Shown here: in pieces, positions 35,125 to 44,104 of the stretch | Layout of the letters: the number at the start of each line of letters is the position of its first letter | Numbering within the stretch: the first letter of the stretch is position 1 | DNA from: Sphingomonas chungangi | Lineage (GTDB): Bacteria > Pseudomonadota > Alphaproteobacteria > Sphingomonadales > Sphingomonadaceae | Direction of reading: 5' to 3' | Assembly: GCF_013778325.1 (NCBI RefSeq) | Contig: NZ_JACEIB010000006.1 | Coordinates: forward strand, 1 to 64,000 | Length of the DNA: 64,000 bases | Made by a program: the position numbers and the translations under genes | Notes under the pieces: model-generated | Seen by the model: the letters and a program-made list of their open reading frames with translations, nothing else | What the model was told of the DNA's origin: nothing | Database searches by the model: none

Positions 35125-37574
35125 TCGCGCGCCTCGCCCGCGCGTTCGAAACCTTGCACCGGCTGCGCTTCGGTCACATCCGCACGCGCCTCGCAGTGCT
35201 CTACACCGGGCTGTTCGCGATCGCGATGCTGGCGGTGGGCATCGTCGGCCAGGTGATGATCGAGCGGCACGCGCAAAGCTCGGTGCGCGCCGAGCTGGTC
35301 ACCTCGGGCAGCGTGTTCGATCGCATCCGGGCGCTGCGCGCCTCATCGCTGGCCGATTCCGCCGATGTGCTGGCGCGCGACTTCGGCTTTCGCGCTGCGG
35401 TGGCGAGCGGCGACCAGGCGACCATCCTCTCCGCGCTCGCCAACCTCCGTCAGCGCGTCGGCGTGCCCTATGCCTTCGTCGTGACGCAGGACGGCGATGT
35501 GATCGGTGGCGCCTCCGAAACGCTGCGCCGGACCGTCGGAACCATCCCCTACAAGCTTGCCGCGGGACGCCACGACGCCACCGTGACGAGCGGCCGGGCT
35601 GTCTATCGCGTGGTCGTCTCGCCGATCCTGGCGCCGACCGAGATCGGCTGGGTGGTGTTCGCCGTGCCGCTCGACGAAGGCGAGATGCAGGCGCTGGAAA
35701 AGCTCTCCGCCATCCCGCTCACTGCCACCATCCTGCGCCACGACGGGACGGGCTGGGTGCCGGCGACGGGCGGGCTTCGACTTCCCGCCGGTGCGGTCGA
35801 TCGCTTCATGGGCGCCGATGGCTCGCACCAGGATCGGCCGGCGCTGATCCGCACGTCGGAGGGCAGCGCCATCGCGCTCGCCCGCCCGCTCGCCTCGACC
35901 TCGGACAGGCCCGAGGCGATGTTGCTGCTCACCTATCCGCTGGCCAAGGCGCTGGCACCCTATCGCTCGCTGCAGATCGGCATCGTGCTGTCCGGTCTGA
36001 TCGGTCTGATCCTCGTGCTGTGGGGCAGCGACCGCCTCGCCGGCAGCATCGCGCGACCGATCGTCGCGCTCGACGATGCGGCGCGCGCGCTGGAGGAGGG
36101 GAGCCGCGCCGAGGTCACCGTCATCGGGCATGACGAGATCGGCCGCCTCGCCGTCAGCTTCAACCGCATGTCGGCGGGCATCGTCGAGCGCGAGAACCGC
36201 ATCGCGCACCTCGCCTTCCACGACACTCTCACCGGGCTGCCCAACCGCGTGCTGTTCCGCCAGCAGCTCGACGCCGCGCTCGGCCGCGCCGTCCGGCTCG
36301 GCGAGCAGGTCGCGGTGCTGTGCCTCGATCTCGATGGCTTCAAGATCGTCAACGACAGTTTCGGCCATCCGACCGGAGATGCCTTGCTGCGCGTGGTCGG
36401 CGAGATCGTCTCGGCACGTGCCACCGACGGCATTGTCGCGCGCCTCTCAGGCGACGAGTTCGCCATCGTGCTGCCGCGCTTCGAGGGTGACAGGCCGCGC
36501 GCGCTCGCCCAGTCGATCATCGACGCGTTCCGTGAGCCGGTAATGGTAAGCGGTCACTCGATCCTCACCGGCTGCAGCATCGGCATCGCGGTGGCGCCCG
36601 GCGACGGCGACGATCCCAGCGGCCTGCTCAAGAATGCCGACCTCGCGCTCTACCGTGCCAAGCAGGATGGGCGTGGCGTGTTCCGCTTCTTCGAGCCTGG
36701 CCTCGATGCCGCCGCGCGCAGGCGGCGCCAGATCGAGCTCGATCTGCGCGAGGCGCTTCACAAGGGACAGTTCCGGCTCGACTATCAGCCGATCTTCGAT
36801 CTGAAGGCCGATCGCATCTGCGGCTTCGAGGCGCTGATGCGATGGGATCATCCGACTCGTGGGCTGGTCTCGCCGGTCGAGTTCATTCCCGTCGCCGAGG
36901 AGAGCGGGCTGATCGTCGCGATGGGCGAATGGGCGCTGCACGAAGCCTGCCGCGAAGCGCAGCGCTGGCCCGAGGATATGCGCATCGCGGTCAACGTCTC
37001 GGCGATCCAGTTCCGCAACTCCGGTTTCGCCAATATCGTGGTGCAGGCGCTGTCGCGTTCCGGCCTCGATCCGCGACGGCTGGAGATCGAGATCACGGAG
37101 TCGGTCTTCCTCGAGGGCAGCGGCCCGACGCTCGACCTGCTGCATCGCCTGCGCGCGCTCGGCATCCGCATCGCGCTCGACGATTTCGGTACCGGCTACT
37201 CGTCGCTCAGCTACCTGCGCAGCTTCCCCTTCGACAAGATCAAGATCGACCGCAGCTTCGTGGCGCCGATCGCCGGCGACGCCTCGGCCGCGGCCATCGT
37301 GCGGGCGATCGTCGATCTCGCCGGCGCCTTTCACATGGAGACGACCGCTGAGGGCGTCGAGGACCCCGAGCAGCTCGCCGCACTGCGCAGCCAGGGGTGC
37401 AGCAGCATCCAGGGCTATCTGTTCAGCCGGCCGCTGACCGTCGAGGGCGTGCGGAAATTGCTGCAGGATCAAGGCATGAAGCGGACACCGGAGCTCGATC
37501 CGGTGCCCATCGAACGTGTGTTTGCGGAGCCCCCCAAGCCTCTTTCGGCGCCGCTCCAGGCGGCTGGACGTTGA
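35121..37574 (+). CDS. membrane c-di-GMP enzyme with GGDEF and EAL domains
   Basis: An 817-aa bitopic sensor. The first transmembrane segment (about 22-45) and the second (about 292-312) bracket a periplasmic sensory region. HAMP follows (about 315-365), then GGDEF (about 375-530) and EAL (about 545-795). The GGDEF site reads SGDEF, which may or may not make c-di-GMP. The EAL domain keeps FEALMRW, the EITES acidic site and DDFGTGYSSLSYLR, so it should hydrolyse c-di-GMP. The start is a GTG overlapping the cupredoxin stop. The cupredoxin is probably the periplasmic partner of the sensory region; this is inference from coupling. Confidence 0.92.
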   Translation: MIARLARAFETLHRLRFGHIRTRLAVLYTGLFAIAMLAVGIVGQVMIERHAQSSVRAELVTSGSVFDRIRALRASSLADSADVLARDFGFRAAVASGDQATILSALANLRQRVGVPYAFVVTQDGDVIGGASETLRRTVGTIPYKLAAGRHDATVTSGRAVYRVVVSPILAPTEIGWVVFAVPLDEGEMQALEKLSAIPLTATILRHDGTGWVPATGGLRLPAGAVDRFMGADGSHQDRPALIRTSEGSAIALARPLASTSDRPEAMLLLTYPLAKALAPYRSLQIGIVLSGLIGLILVLWGSDRLAGSIARPIVALDDAARALEEGSRAEVTVIGHDEIGRLAVSFNRMSAGIVERENRIAHLAFHDTLTGLPNRVLFRQQLDAALGRAVRLGEQVAVLCLDLDGFKIVNDSFGHPTGDALLRVVGEIVSARATDGIVARLSGDEFAIVLPRFEGDRPRALAQSIIDAFREPVMVSGHSILTGCSIGIAVAPGDGDDPSGLLKNADLALYRAKQDGRGVFRFFEPGLDAAARRRRQIELDLREALHKGQFRLDYQPIFDLKADRICGFEALMRWDHPTRGLVSPVEFIPVAEESGLIVAMGEWALHEACREAQRWPEDMRIAVNVSAIQFRNSGFANIVVQALSRSGLDPRRLEIEITESVFLEGSGPTLDLLHRLRALGIRIALDDFGTGYSSLSYLRSFPFDKIKIDRSFVAPIAGDASAAAIVRAIVDLAGAFHMETTAEGVEDPEQLAALRSQGCSSIQGYLFSRPLTVEGVRKLLQDQGMKRTPELDPVPIERVFAEPPKPLSAPLQAAGR

Positions 37575-37780
37575 TAAATCCGCGCAATAAATCTGATAAA
37601 TAACGGGCAAATCGGCACTTTTGTCTCGAAACCGTGACTCATTACCATCGTTGTCATAAGGCGGGCGGGCTTCCGTCCCGCTACATTATGCTCAGTTCTG
37701 TGGGGAATCGCGCATCCCGATGCCGATCCCCGCGTGGAGAGACGGTGCCGCGATGATGTGCGCCGCAACAGGAGCAGTGC

Positions 37781-39619
37781 ATGGCGACCTTGATCAAGAC
37801 TCCCGAAACCGAGACTGCGGCGCCGACCAGCCATCGCGCGCTGCTCGCCTGGGTGGAGGAAATCGCTGCTCTGACCAAGCCGGAGGCAATCCGCTGGTGC
37901 GACGGCTCCGATGCGGAGTGGACCGAGCTGACCGCCGAGATGGTGGCGGCCGGAACGCTCGTTCCGCTCGATCCGGCGAAGCGTCCCAACAGCTTCTACG
38001 CCCGCTCCGATCCGCGCGACGTCGCCCGCGTCGAGAGCCGCACCTTCATCTGCTCGGAAGATGAGGCGGACGCCGGCGCCACCAACAACTGGGCCGACCC
38101 AAAGGAGATGCGTGACACGCTCGATCCGCTGTTCGACGGCTGCATGAAGGGCCGCACCATGTACGTGGTGCCTTACTGCATGGGGCCGATCGGATCGGAC
38201 AAGTCGGCGATCGGCGTCGAGCTGAGCGACAGCCCCTATGTCGTCGTGTCGATGAAGATCATGACGCGCATGGGCAAGGCCGCGCTCGACATGCTGGGCG
38301 ACGACGGCTTCTTCGTGAAGTGCGTCCACACCGTCGGCATGCCGCTGATCGACGGCGCCAAGGACGTCGCCTGGCCGTGCAACGAGACCAAGTATATCGT
38401 CCATTATCCCGAGACGCGCGAGATCTGGTCCTACGGATCGGGCTATGGCGGCAATGCGCTGCTCGGCAAGAAATGCTTCGCGCTGCGCATCGCCAGCGTG
38501 ATGGCGCGCGACAACGGCTGGCTCGCCGAGCACATGCTGATCCTCAAGCTCACCTCGCCCGAGCAGAAGGTCCATTACGTCGCCGCCGCCTTCCCCAGCG
38601 CCTGCGGCAAGACCAACATGGCGATGCTGGAGCCGACCATCCCCGGCTGGAAGGCCGAGACGATCGGCGACGACATCGCCTGGATGCGCTTCGGCAAGGA
38701 CGGGCGGCTCTATGCGGTGAATCCGGAGGCCGGCTTCTTCGGCGTGGCGCCGGGCACTGGCGTCAAGACCAACAAGAACGCCATCGACACGCTGACCGGC
38801 AACTGCATCTTCACCAACACCGCGCTGACCGACGACGGCGACATCTGGTGGGAAGGCATGACCGATGCGCCCCCGGCCGTCGGCATGACCGATTGGCAGG
38901 GCAACCGCTGGGACCCGGCCTCGGGCAAGCCCGCCGCGCACCCCAATGCCCGCTTCACCGCGCCGGCCGATCAGTGCCCGTCGATTGCCGGCGAGTGGGA
39001 GGATCCGGCCGGCGTGCCGATATCGGCGATCCTGTTCGGCGGCCGCCGCGCTACGGCGGTGCCGCTCGTCACCGAGGCGTTCGACTGGCAGCACGGCGTC
39101 TATCTCGCCGCCAACATCGCGTCGGAAGGCACGGCGGCGGCCGAGAACAAGGTGGGCGAACTGCGCCGCGATCCCTTCGCGATGCTGCCCTTCTGCGGCT
39201 ACAACATGGCGGATTACCTGCGCCATTGGCTGCGCATCGGCAAGGAAGCTGCGTCCGATCCGGCGCAGCTGCCCCGCATCTATCTGGTCAACTGGTTCCG
39301 CAAGGGCGCCGACGGCAAGTTCCTGTGGCCGGGCTTCGGCGACAACAGCCGCGTCCTCAAGTGGATCGTCGAGCGGATCGAGGGCACGGCCGAGGCGGTC
39401 GATACGCCGATCGGCCATGTGCCGACGCCGGGCTCGCTCGATCTCTCGGGCCTTGATCTGGCGCCGGAAAAGCTCGCCGAGCTGCTCCGCGTTGACGCCG
39501 AGATCTGGCGCGAGGAAGCCAGCCTCGCAGCGCGCGATCTCGCCAAGCTCGGCGATCGCGTGCCGGGCGCGATGAAGGACGAGCAGGCGGCGCTGGAAGG
39601 GCGGCTGGCCGCGGCTTGA
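37781..39619 (+). CDS. pckG: phosphoenolpyruvate carboxykinase (GTP)
   Basis: A 612-aa enzyme converting oxaloacetate and GTP to phosphoenolpyruvate, the first step of gluconeogenesis. It belongs to the GTP-dependent family (about 600-620 aa), not the ATP form common in other alphaproteobacteria. The phosphate-binding PSACGKTN motif is present (about residues 271-278), as is the FGGRR segment. It is monocistronic, with about 200 bases of AT-richer upstream sequence that should hold its promoter. Together with glycerol catabolism earlier in the window it serves gluconeogenic growth. Confidence 0.96.
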   Translation: MATLIKTPETETAAPTSHRALLAWVEEIAALTKPEAIRWCDGSDAEWTELTAEMVAAGTLVPLDPAKRPNSFYARSDPRDVARVESRTFICSEDEADAGATNNWADPKEMRDTLDPLFDGCMKGRTMYVVPYCMGPIGSDKSAIGVELSDSPYVVVSMKIMTRMGKAALDMLGDDGFFVKCVHTVGMPLIDGAKDVAWPCNETKYIVHYPETREIWSYGSGYGGNALLGKKCFALRIASVMARDNGWLAEHMLILKLTSPEQKVHYVAAAFPSACGKTNMAMLEPTIPGWKAETIGDDIAWMRFGKDGRLYAVNPEAGFFGVAPGTGVKTNKNAIDTLTGNCIFTNTALTDDGDIWWEGMTDAPPAVGMTDWQGNRWDPASGKPAAHPNARFTAPADQCPSIAGEWEDPAGVPISAILFGGRRATAVPLVTEAFDWQHGVYLAANIASEGTAAAENKVGELRRDPFAMLPFCGYNMADYLRHWLRIGKEAASDPAQLPRIYLVNWFRKGADGKFLWPGFGDNSRVLKWIVERIEGTAEAVDTPIGHVPTPGSLDLSGLDLAPEKLAELLRVDAEIWREEASLAARDLAKLGDRVPGAMKDEQAALEGRLAAA

Positions 39620-39647
39620 GTTCGTAGCCTCCTCCCTATCTCTTAGT

Positions 39648-39668
39648 CCCCTCCCTTCCAGGGAGGGG
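39648..39668. repeat. short intergenic hairpin CCCCTCCCT-AGGGAGGGG
   Basis: Perfect 9-bp arms around a TCC loop, 28 bases after the carboxykinase stop. Similar CTCCCT...AGGGAG hairpins occur at about 40230-40252, 42878-42897 and 59212-59226, always between genes. It could also act as a transcript 3' end, although no T-run follows. Confidence 0.55.
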
Positions 39669-39810
39669 AACTCTGGCTCTATCCTCAACCAAATCTCGCG
39701 CAACACGGTAAATACGCCCGAGAAAGCTCCATTTCCGACCATCGTCGATCTGTCATCGGAGCAGCGGGAGGCGCAGACCTCGTCGTCACCGCAACGATGA
39801 AGTGCTCGCT

Positions 39811-40224
39811 ATGTCCCCAGTCCGCGTCTTCGTGATCGACGATTCCTCCGTCGTCCGCCACATCCTCTGCCGGGTCATCGAGCGGAGCTTCTCCTGCACG
39901 CTCGTCGGCTCGGCCAGCAGCGTGGAGAGCGCGCGCGGACAGATCGCCGTGACCCTGCCCGATGTGATCACGCTCGATCTCGTCATGCCGGGCTGCGACG
40001 GCCTCGGCTATCTGGACGAGACGCGCGAGCGGCGCCCCGCCATCGTGGTGGTCTCCGCCGCGACCCAGACCGGATCGCCCGAGACTCTGCGCGCGCTCGC
40101 CCACGGCGCCGATGCCTGCTTCGACAAAGGGCGGATCGTCAGCCATGCCGGCCTGTTCATCCGCACCCTGGCGGTCGCGGCGCGCAGCCATGTCGATCGC
40201 GTGCCAGTGCGACTGCGGGCGTGA
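39811..40224 (+). CDS. stand-alone response-regulator receiver protein
   Basis: A 137-aa protein made of a single CheY-like receiver domain with the N-terminal similarity of CheB: FVIDDSSVVRHIL (acidic pair), phospho-acceptor Asp in VITLDLVMPG, and the conserved Lys in CFDKG. No output domain follows, so it acts by protein-protein contact or as a phosphate sink. The ATG at 39811 is preferred to a GTG three codons upstream. There is no kinase next to it. Confidence 0.87.
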   Translation: MSPVRVFVIDDSSVVRHILCRVIERSFSCTLVGSASSVESARGQIAVTLPDVITLDLVMPGCDGLGYLDETRERRPAIVVVSAATQTGSPETLRALAHGADACFDKGRIVSHAGLFIRTLAVAARSHVDRVPVRLRA

Positions 40225-40263
40225 AGAACTGCTCCCCCTTTCAGGGACGGGGGACTGCCGGCT

Positions 40264-41088
40264 CTAGCTGTTCACCGACAGCACCAGCTTTGGATCGGGA
40301 ATATCGTCCGCCTCGTGGCCCGGGATCGGCAGCACGGCCGTGCCGATCGCGAAGAATTCGATGACGTGCGGGGACCAATTGTGGCTGCCCTCGTGCAGGT
40401 CCGCGCCGACGACGCCCTCGGCGCCCGCCTGGCTGGCCTCGGTCTGCATCCTCTCCATCGCGATCTCGCGCGCTTCGTAGAGGGCGAGGGAGAAGTTCGT
40501 CAGCTCGACATTCTGGCCGATGCTGGAGATCGCCGCCAGCGGCCCGCGCCGCGCCACATGATAGACGCAACTGCCCATCACCATCTCCAGCGGGCGATAG
40601 CCGGCCGCCAGCAGCGTCCAGAAATCCTGGCCGGTCAGCGCCGAGGTGAAGGGCTGGCCGTTCGGCCCCTTGAAGCCCGGATGCCCCTTGGCGTGCACCA
40701 CGCCGGTGCCGATCGCCACGAACTCGAGGATCTTGTCGTCCCATTCGAGGCGTTTCACCGTCAGGCGCACGCCGACGATGCCGTCCGCGCCCATCTGCTG
40801 GGCCTCCTCGCGCATCCGCTCCATGGCGAGCGCGCGCGCCTCGTACATGGCGGTGGAGAGCACATCCAGCTCCATGTTCGATCCCCAGGAGGCGAACTGG
40901 AAGCCGAGATGATAGATGCACGAGCCCACGCACAGGCCGACCGGCTCGAACCCGGCCTTGCGCACCAGCAGGAACTCGTTGACCGAGAAATCCGAGGTGA
41001 AGATGCCGTCGGGATGGCCCTGGCTGCGCAGGCCGGCGAGGCGCTGCAGCGCGTGCTCGGGAATGGACTGGCCGTGCGCGTCGGTCAT
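40264..41088 (-). CDS. YbjQ-like protein with two heavy-metal-binding-type domains
   Basis: A 274-aa protein built from two tandem copies of the YbjQ/UPF0145 fold (about 28-140 and 150-260). Each copy has a GxxxG(S)C(I/V)YH segment followed by a YEAR...AMERM helix and a GADG(I/V)VG turn. YbjQ proteins form pentamers; metal binding is assumed from the domain name and not shown. The start ATG overlaps the stop of the upstream relative (TGATG), so the two form an operon encoding four such domains. Confidence 0.82.
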   Translation of the reverse strand: MTDAHGQSIPEHALQRLAGLRSQGHPDGIFTSDFSVNEFLLVRKAGFEPVGLCVGSCIYHLGFQFASWGSNMELDVLSTAMYEARALAMERMREEAQQMGADGIVGVRLTVKRLEWDDKILEFVAIGTGVVHAKGHPGFKGPNGQPFTSALTGQDFWTLLAAGYRPLEMVMGSCVYHVARRGPLAAISSIGQNVELTNFSLALYEAREIAMERMQTEASQAGAEGVVGADLHEGSHNWSPHVIEFFAIGTAVLPIPGHEADDIPDPKLVLSVNS

Positions 41089-42056
41089 CAGATGCTGCCT
41101 TCCTCTTCGGATGTGTCGGTGTCGTAGACGGCGTGGCGCACCTCGCCGGTGCGCTTGAGCGGGGTCGCGCCGTCGCGCATGTCGATCACCGGATCGATGT
41201 CGTGCGGCACGTCGGCGCCGCGCGGCGTGTCGACCACGGTGCCGACGACGATGTGGCGGCCGAGATAGGCGGGCGGCTGCTTGTCGCCCTGCTCGCGCTT
41301 GAGGATCTGGCCGAAATGGGTGTGGGCGAGCACGCCGTTGCCCATCTGGCGGGCGTTGGCGCGCAGCGCGGCGTGCGCGTCGCGGCGGATGCCCTCCCAG
41401 AAACCGCCGAGCTCGGTGAGCGGCTGGTTGCCGGCGAAGACGCTGGTCTGCCACTGGGTCTGCCGGCCCTGCCAGCCATTGCCCCAGCCGCCGCCGTTGA
41501 AATTGTTGAGCCCCAGCCAGTCGTAGCGCGCGCCGACCGCGATGCCGACCGGCACGATCCCCATCTCCAGCAGCCGTACGAACTCCAGCGCGGGGACGGT
41601 GGCGACGATCGGCTCGGGGCTGGGGGGCAGGCGCTCGATGCGGATGGCGGTGCCGATCAGGGTGAAATCCATGCTCGGGCCGAAGCTGTGGCGCAGCGTG
41701 CGCATGCGGACGTCCACCACCGCATTGGCGCCGGCGGCCCGCGCCTCGCAGCGGATGCGGTTGAGCGCGTGGTGCCAGCCTTCCTCGTGCCCCTCGGTCC
41801 AGCTCCAGCCGTAATGGAACCAGCAGGTGCCCGACACGGTGGCGATGGGGCGGACGCCGTGGCTCTTGGCGAGCAGCAGCTCGGCGGGCGTCATCGTCGC
41901 GACCCAGGGCTGCTTGCCGATCGCGGCCTGCTGGAGCCGTTCGGCGACGAAGCCTGGCAGCGTCTGGTGCTGGAGCGCGGCTTCCCATTCGCGGGCGCGG
42001 CGCTCATGCTCCTCGGTGGAACGCGGCGTCACGGGGTTACGCGGGAACAACGCCAT
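41088..42056 (-). CDS. YbjQ-like heavy-metal-binding-type protein
   Basis: A 322-aa relative of the downstream gene. It also contains two YbjQ-type units (about 60-145 and 155-275), with GTCWFHYGWSW and a helix ending AAGANAVVDVRMR in the first. A long insert rich in Gly, Asn and Trp lies in the second (LNNFNGGGWGNGWQGRQ). The N-terminal 50 residues are charged and helical. There is no signal peptide, so it is cytoplasmic. The function is unknown. Confidence 0.8.
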   Translation of the reverse strand: MALFPRNPVTPRSTEEHERRAREWEAALQHQTLPGFVAERLQQAAIGKQPWVATMTPAELLLAKSHGVRPIATVSGTCWFHYGWSWTEGHEEGWHHALNRIRCEARAAGANAVVDVRMRTLRHSFGPSMDFTLIGTAIRIERLPPSPEPIVATVPALEFVRLLEMGIVPVGIAVGARYDWLGLNNFNGGGWGNGWQGRQTQWQTSVFAGNQPLTELGGFWEGIRRDAHAALRANARQMGNGVLAHTHFGQILKREQGDKQPPAYLGRHIVVGTVVDTPRGADVPHDIDPVIDMRDGATPLKRTGEVRHAVYDTDTSEEEGSI

Positions 42057-42162
42057 GGGTCTGGACTCCGGACCGGTCGCGTCATGCTAGCGGCCGCGCG
42101 GGCCGAAGCAAGCGCGGAGGCGTCGAGACGGGCGGGGCGATTTGAAAGGGGGACGTGCCCGC

Positions 42163-42384
42163 TTATTCCGTTCTGGATTTCTCCAGTCTGGAGAAAAACA
42201 TGAACATCGCGACCGCACATGGCAGGGCCAACAGGCCGATCGGAAGAGATATATGGAGATAGTTCAGTATGTGCCCCAGCGTGAGCATGATCAGTGCCCA
42301 TGAAAGAACCAGGCAGAACACGGATTTCAGGGCGATAGCCAACACGAGTTTTATGGTTTTCAAAGATGATCTCCGCTGCCACAT
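42163..42384 (-). CDS. small two-span membrane protein
   Basis: A 73-aa hydrophobic protein with two membrane segments (about 12-34 and 44-64) and a charged C terminus (SRLEKSRTE). It is visibly less GC-rich than its neighbours and shows no recognisable family. The start is the ATG at 42384. It stands alone between the YbjQ-like operon and a protein-free stretch, and may be a recent acquisition or an orphan. Confidence 0.55.
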   Translation of the reverse strand: MWQRRSSLKTIKLVLAIALKSVFCLVLSWALIMLTLGHILNYLHISLPIGLLALPCAVAMFMFFSRLEKSRTE

Positions 42385-42544
42385 CAAGACGTCTGCCCCA
42401 TATCGCTGCGTCTGGTAAGATGAACAGCCAGAGACGGCAACGGGCGCTATTCCGAGCTGTGGCTATACCGGTTTCGGATTCGGGAGACGCAAGGGGGTGC
42501 GGCGAATTTCGGGCACACCTCACCCGTAGAATCAGGACAGGGGG

Positions 42545-42832
42545 AGGTTACGGCCGGCGCGTCCTTTGCCAATGGCACCCGGTTGCTGGACGGCTTGGGG
42601 TAAGCAAGTGCGGATCGTAACCTGAGCCGCGTCCAGACTTTTGGTTCGGGACCGGAAGCTCCTGCCCACGGTTGGCCTGGCAGGGTGTCACGACAGTCCC
42701 GGGGTTACTCTGTTTCAGCGAAGCTTCGGCTTTGAACCGGATGACTCCGCGCCGGCCGCCCGGGGCTGCGATGCGAGCATCGCGGACCCGGTTCCCGTCC
42801 TTCGCCCCCGTGCGCTTCGGGTTTGGCGAACG
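42545..42832 (-). ncRNA. putative structured non-coding RNA of unknown family
   Basis: The roughly 290 bases downstream of the promoter at 42839-42867 hold no convincing protein but many exact stems: GCGATGC/GCATCGC (42768-42783), CGAAGCTTCG (42719-42728), CCTGCC/GGCAGG (42661-42684), GCTT/AAGC (42593-42605), CGTCC/GGACG (42560-42592) and a long-range AGGTTACG/CGTAACCT pair (42545-42552 with 42616-42623). I do not find the hallmark sequences of RNase P RNA, tmRNA or SRP RNA. 6S RNA was not excluded. The 3' end is not defined and no T-run terminator is obvious. Confidence 0.45.
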
Positions 42833-42838
42833 CCGCGG

Positions 42839-42867
42839 TTTATAACCCAAATGGTTCATAATGTCAA
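42839..42867 (-). promoter_or_regulatory. near-consensus sigma-70 promoter on the minus strand
   Basis: On the minus strand TTGACA (42867-42862) is followed after exactly 17 bases by TATAAA (42844-42839). It is the strongest housekeeping-type promoter seen in the window, of the kind normally kept for stable RNA genes. It points into the 500-bp protein-free stretch, not at the porin gene behind it. Confidence 0.75.
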
Positions 42868-42902
42868 GCTTCTTCTCTCCCTGAAAGGGAGGAGGCTTCG
42901 GG

Positions 42903-44054
42903 CTAGAGCCCCACCAGCCTCGTGACATCCAGCCGCAGCGCCATCACCACGGCGTTGCGATAGGCGGGGTTCCAGCCCGGATGGACGATATACTGCACGT
43001 CGGGCTGGATCTCGACGCCGGTCGCCAGCCGCCAGCGCGCCGTCGCCTCGATCGCCGTCTCGGCGCGATCGGGGTGGGCGTTCTCGATGGGAATGCGATG
43101 CGCCGGATCGCCGAGCCGGGCATGGGCGAAGGCGATGCCGTAGGCCGCATGGGCTGTTGTCCAGGTCAGGCCGCCGCCGAGATAGATCTGGACCGGCTCG
43201 GTCACGTCGGTCGCACCACCGCCGCGCAGCCAGACGCGCAGCGCGCGTCCGTCCTGATGGCCGATCAGGCGCGCCTCGATCATGGCGTAGCCGCCGGCAC
43301 TGGTGCCCGCCCCGTGGCCGTCGAGCCGGGGCTGGCTGCTGGTATAGCCCCAGCCGCCAGCCTGCACCGCGACGAGCGGGCCGATCTGGCGGTGCGCCTC
43401 GCCGATCACCAGCGCGCCGTCGGCGCCGAAGCTGTCCGGCCAGAAGCGATGCGGATGCGCGACATCGCCCGAGCGCGCATCGAACAGTCCGATCCGCGCC
43501 GTCCAGCCGGGCGGCTGGTAGGCGACGACCATGCCCGGCGCGGTGATCGGGAAGATGGAGGGCCCGTTCGGGCCGGATTGCGACAGGTCCGGCCCGATCC
43601 CGAACGAGCTGTTGAGGAACAGCGCGCCGACATATTGCTGATCGAACTCATTGTTCAGGTCGATCAGCCCGGCCTTGGCGCGGATTCTCGAGCCGAAGGG
43701 CATTTCCAGCCAGATCTCGTAAGGGCGGATGGCGTGCGGCGCATCGATATTGTCGACCACCTGATAGTCGCCCGAATGCACCGCCGAGAAACCGCCTCCG
43801 CGCAGCAGCATGATATCCGCCTGGGCATGGGCGCCGTCGATGCCGAACAGCCGGTCGCTGGTGGAATAAGCGACGTCGAGACGGCTGACCCATTTCGTGC
43901 CCGTATCGCGCCCGCCGGAGGCGTCGGTGCTGAGGTCGCCGATATAGTGGATGACGAGGGGTGGCGTCTCCGCCCGCGCGGCGGCCGGCGCGAACGTCAG
44001 AAGCGCCAGCGCGCACGCCGATCGCCATCCCGTCTTGAACCGTCCCCCGCGCAT
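42903..44054 (-). CDS. OprB-family carbohydrate porin
   Basis: A 383-aa outer-membrane protein with a signal peptide ending AAARA (about residue 28). OprB-type signatures include AGLIDLNNEFDQQYVGALFLNSSFGIGPDLSQSG and the QPDVQYIVHPGWNP strand near the C terminus. It forms a diffusion pore for sugars or polyols and could serve glycerol entry, since no glpF was seen; that is speculation. The start is the ATG at 44054. It is monocistronic. Confidence 0.9.
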   Translation of the reverse strand: MRGGRFKTGWRSACALALLTFAPAAARAETPPLVIHYIGDLSTDASGGRDTGTKWVSRLDVAYSTSDRLFGIDGAHAQADIMLLRGGGFSAVHSGDYQVVDNIDAPHAIRPYEIWLEMPFGSRIRAKAGLIDLNNEFDQQYVGALFLNSSFGIGPDLSQSGPNGPSIFPITAPGMVVAYQPPGWTARIGLFDARSGDVAHPHRFWPDSFGADGALVIGEAHRQIGPLVAVQAGGWGYTSSQPRLDGHGAGTSAGGYAMIEARLIGHQDGRALRVWLRGGGATDVTEPVQIYLGGGLTWTTAHAAYGIAFAHARLGDPAHRIPIENAHPDRAETAIEATARWRLATGVEIQPDVQYIVHPGWNPAYRNAVVMALRLDVTRLVGL

Positions 44055-44104
44055 CCGGCCAGGTTAGCGAGAGAAAAAGGCAGTCCTGTGAAAACGGTGC
44101 CGGG

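Noticed and set aside
42700-42815. tRNA-like fold (6 of 7 acceptor pairs, TTCAAAG T-loop) inside the putative ncRNA
   Set aside because: No seven-base anticodon loop or proper D arm, and no CCA; the acceptor match is probably chance in this GC-rich, stem-rich sequence.
42545-42832. RNase P RNA, tmRNA or SRP RNA as identity of the putative ncRNA
   Set aside because: The invariant motifs of each (for example GAGGAAAGTCC, a tag frame, GGAAGGAAGC) were looked for on both strands and not found.
42548-42928. 126-codon minus-strand ORF in the protein-free stretch
   Set aside because: No ribosome site, no family and odd composition; it overlaps the promoter and the stems of the putative RNA, so a non-coding RNA explains the region better.
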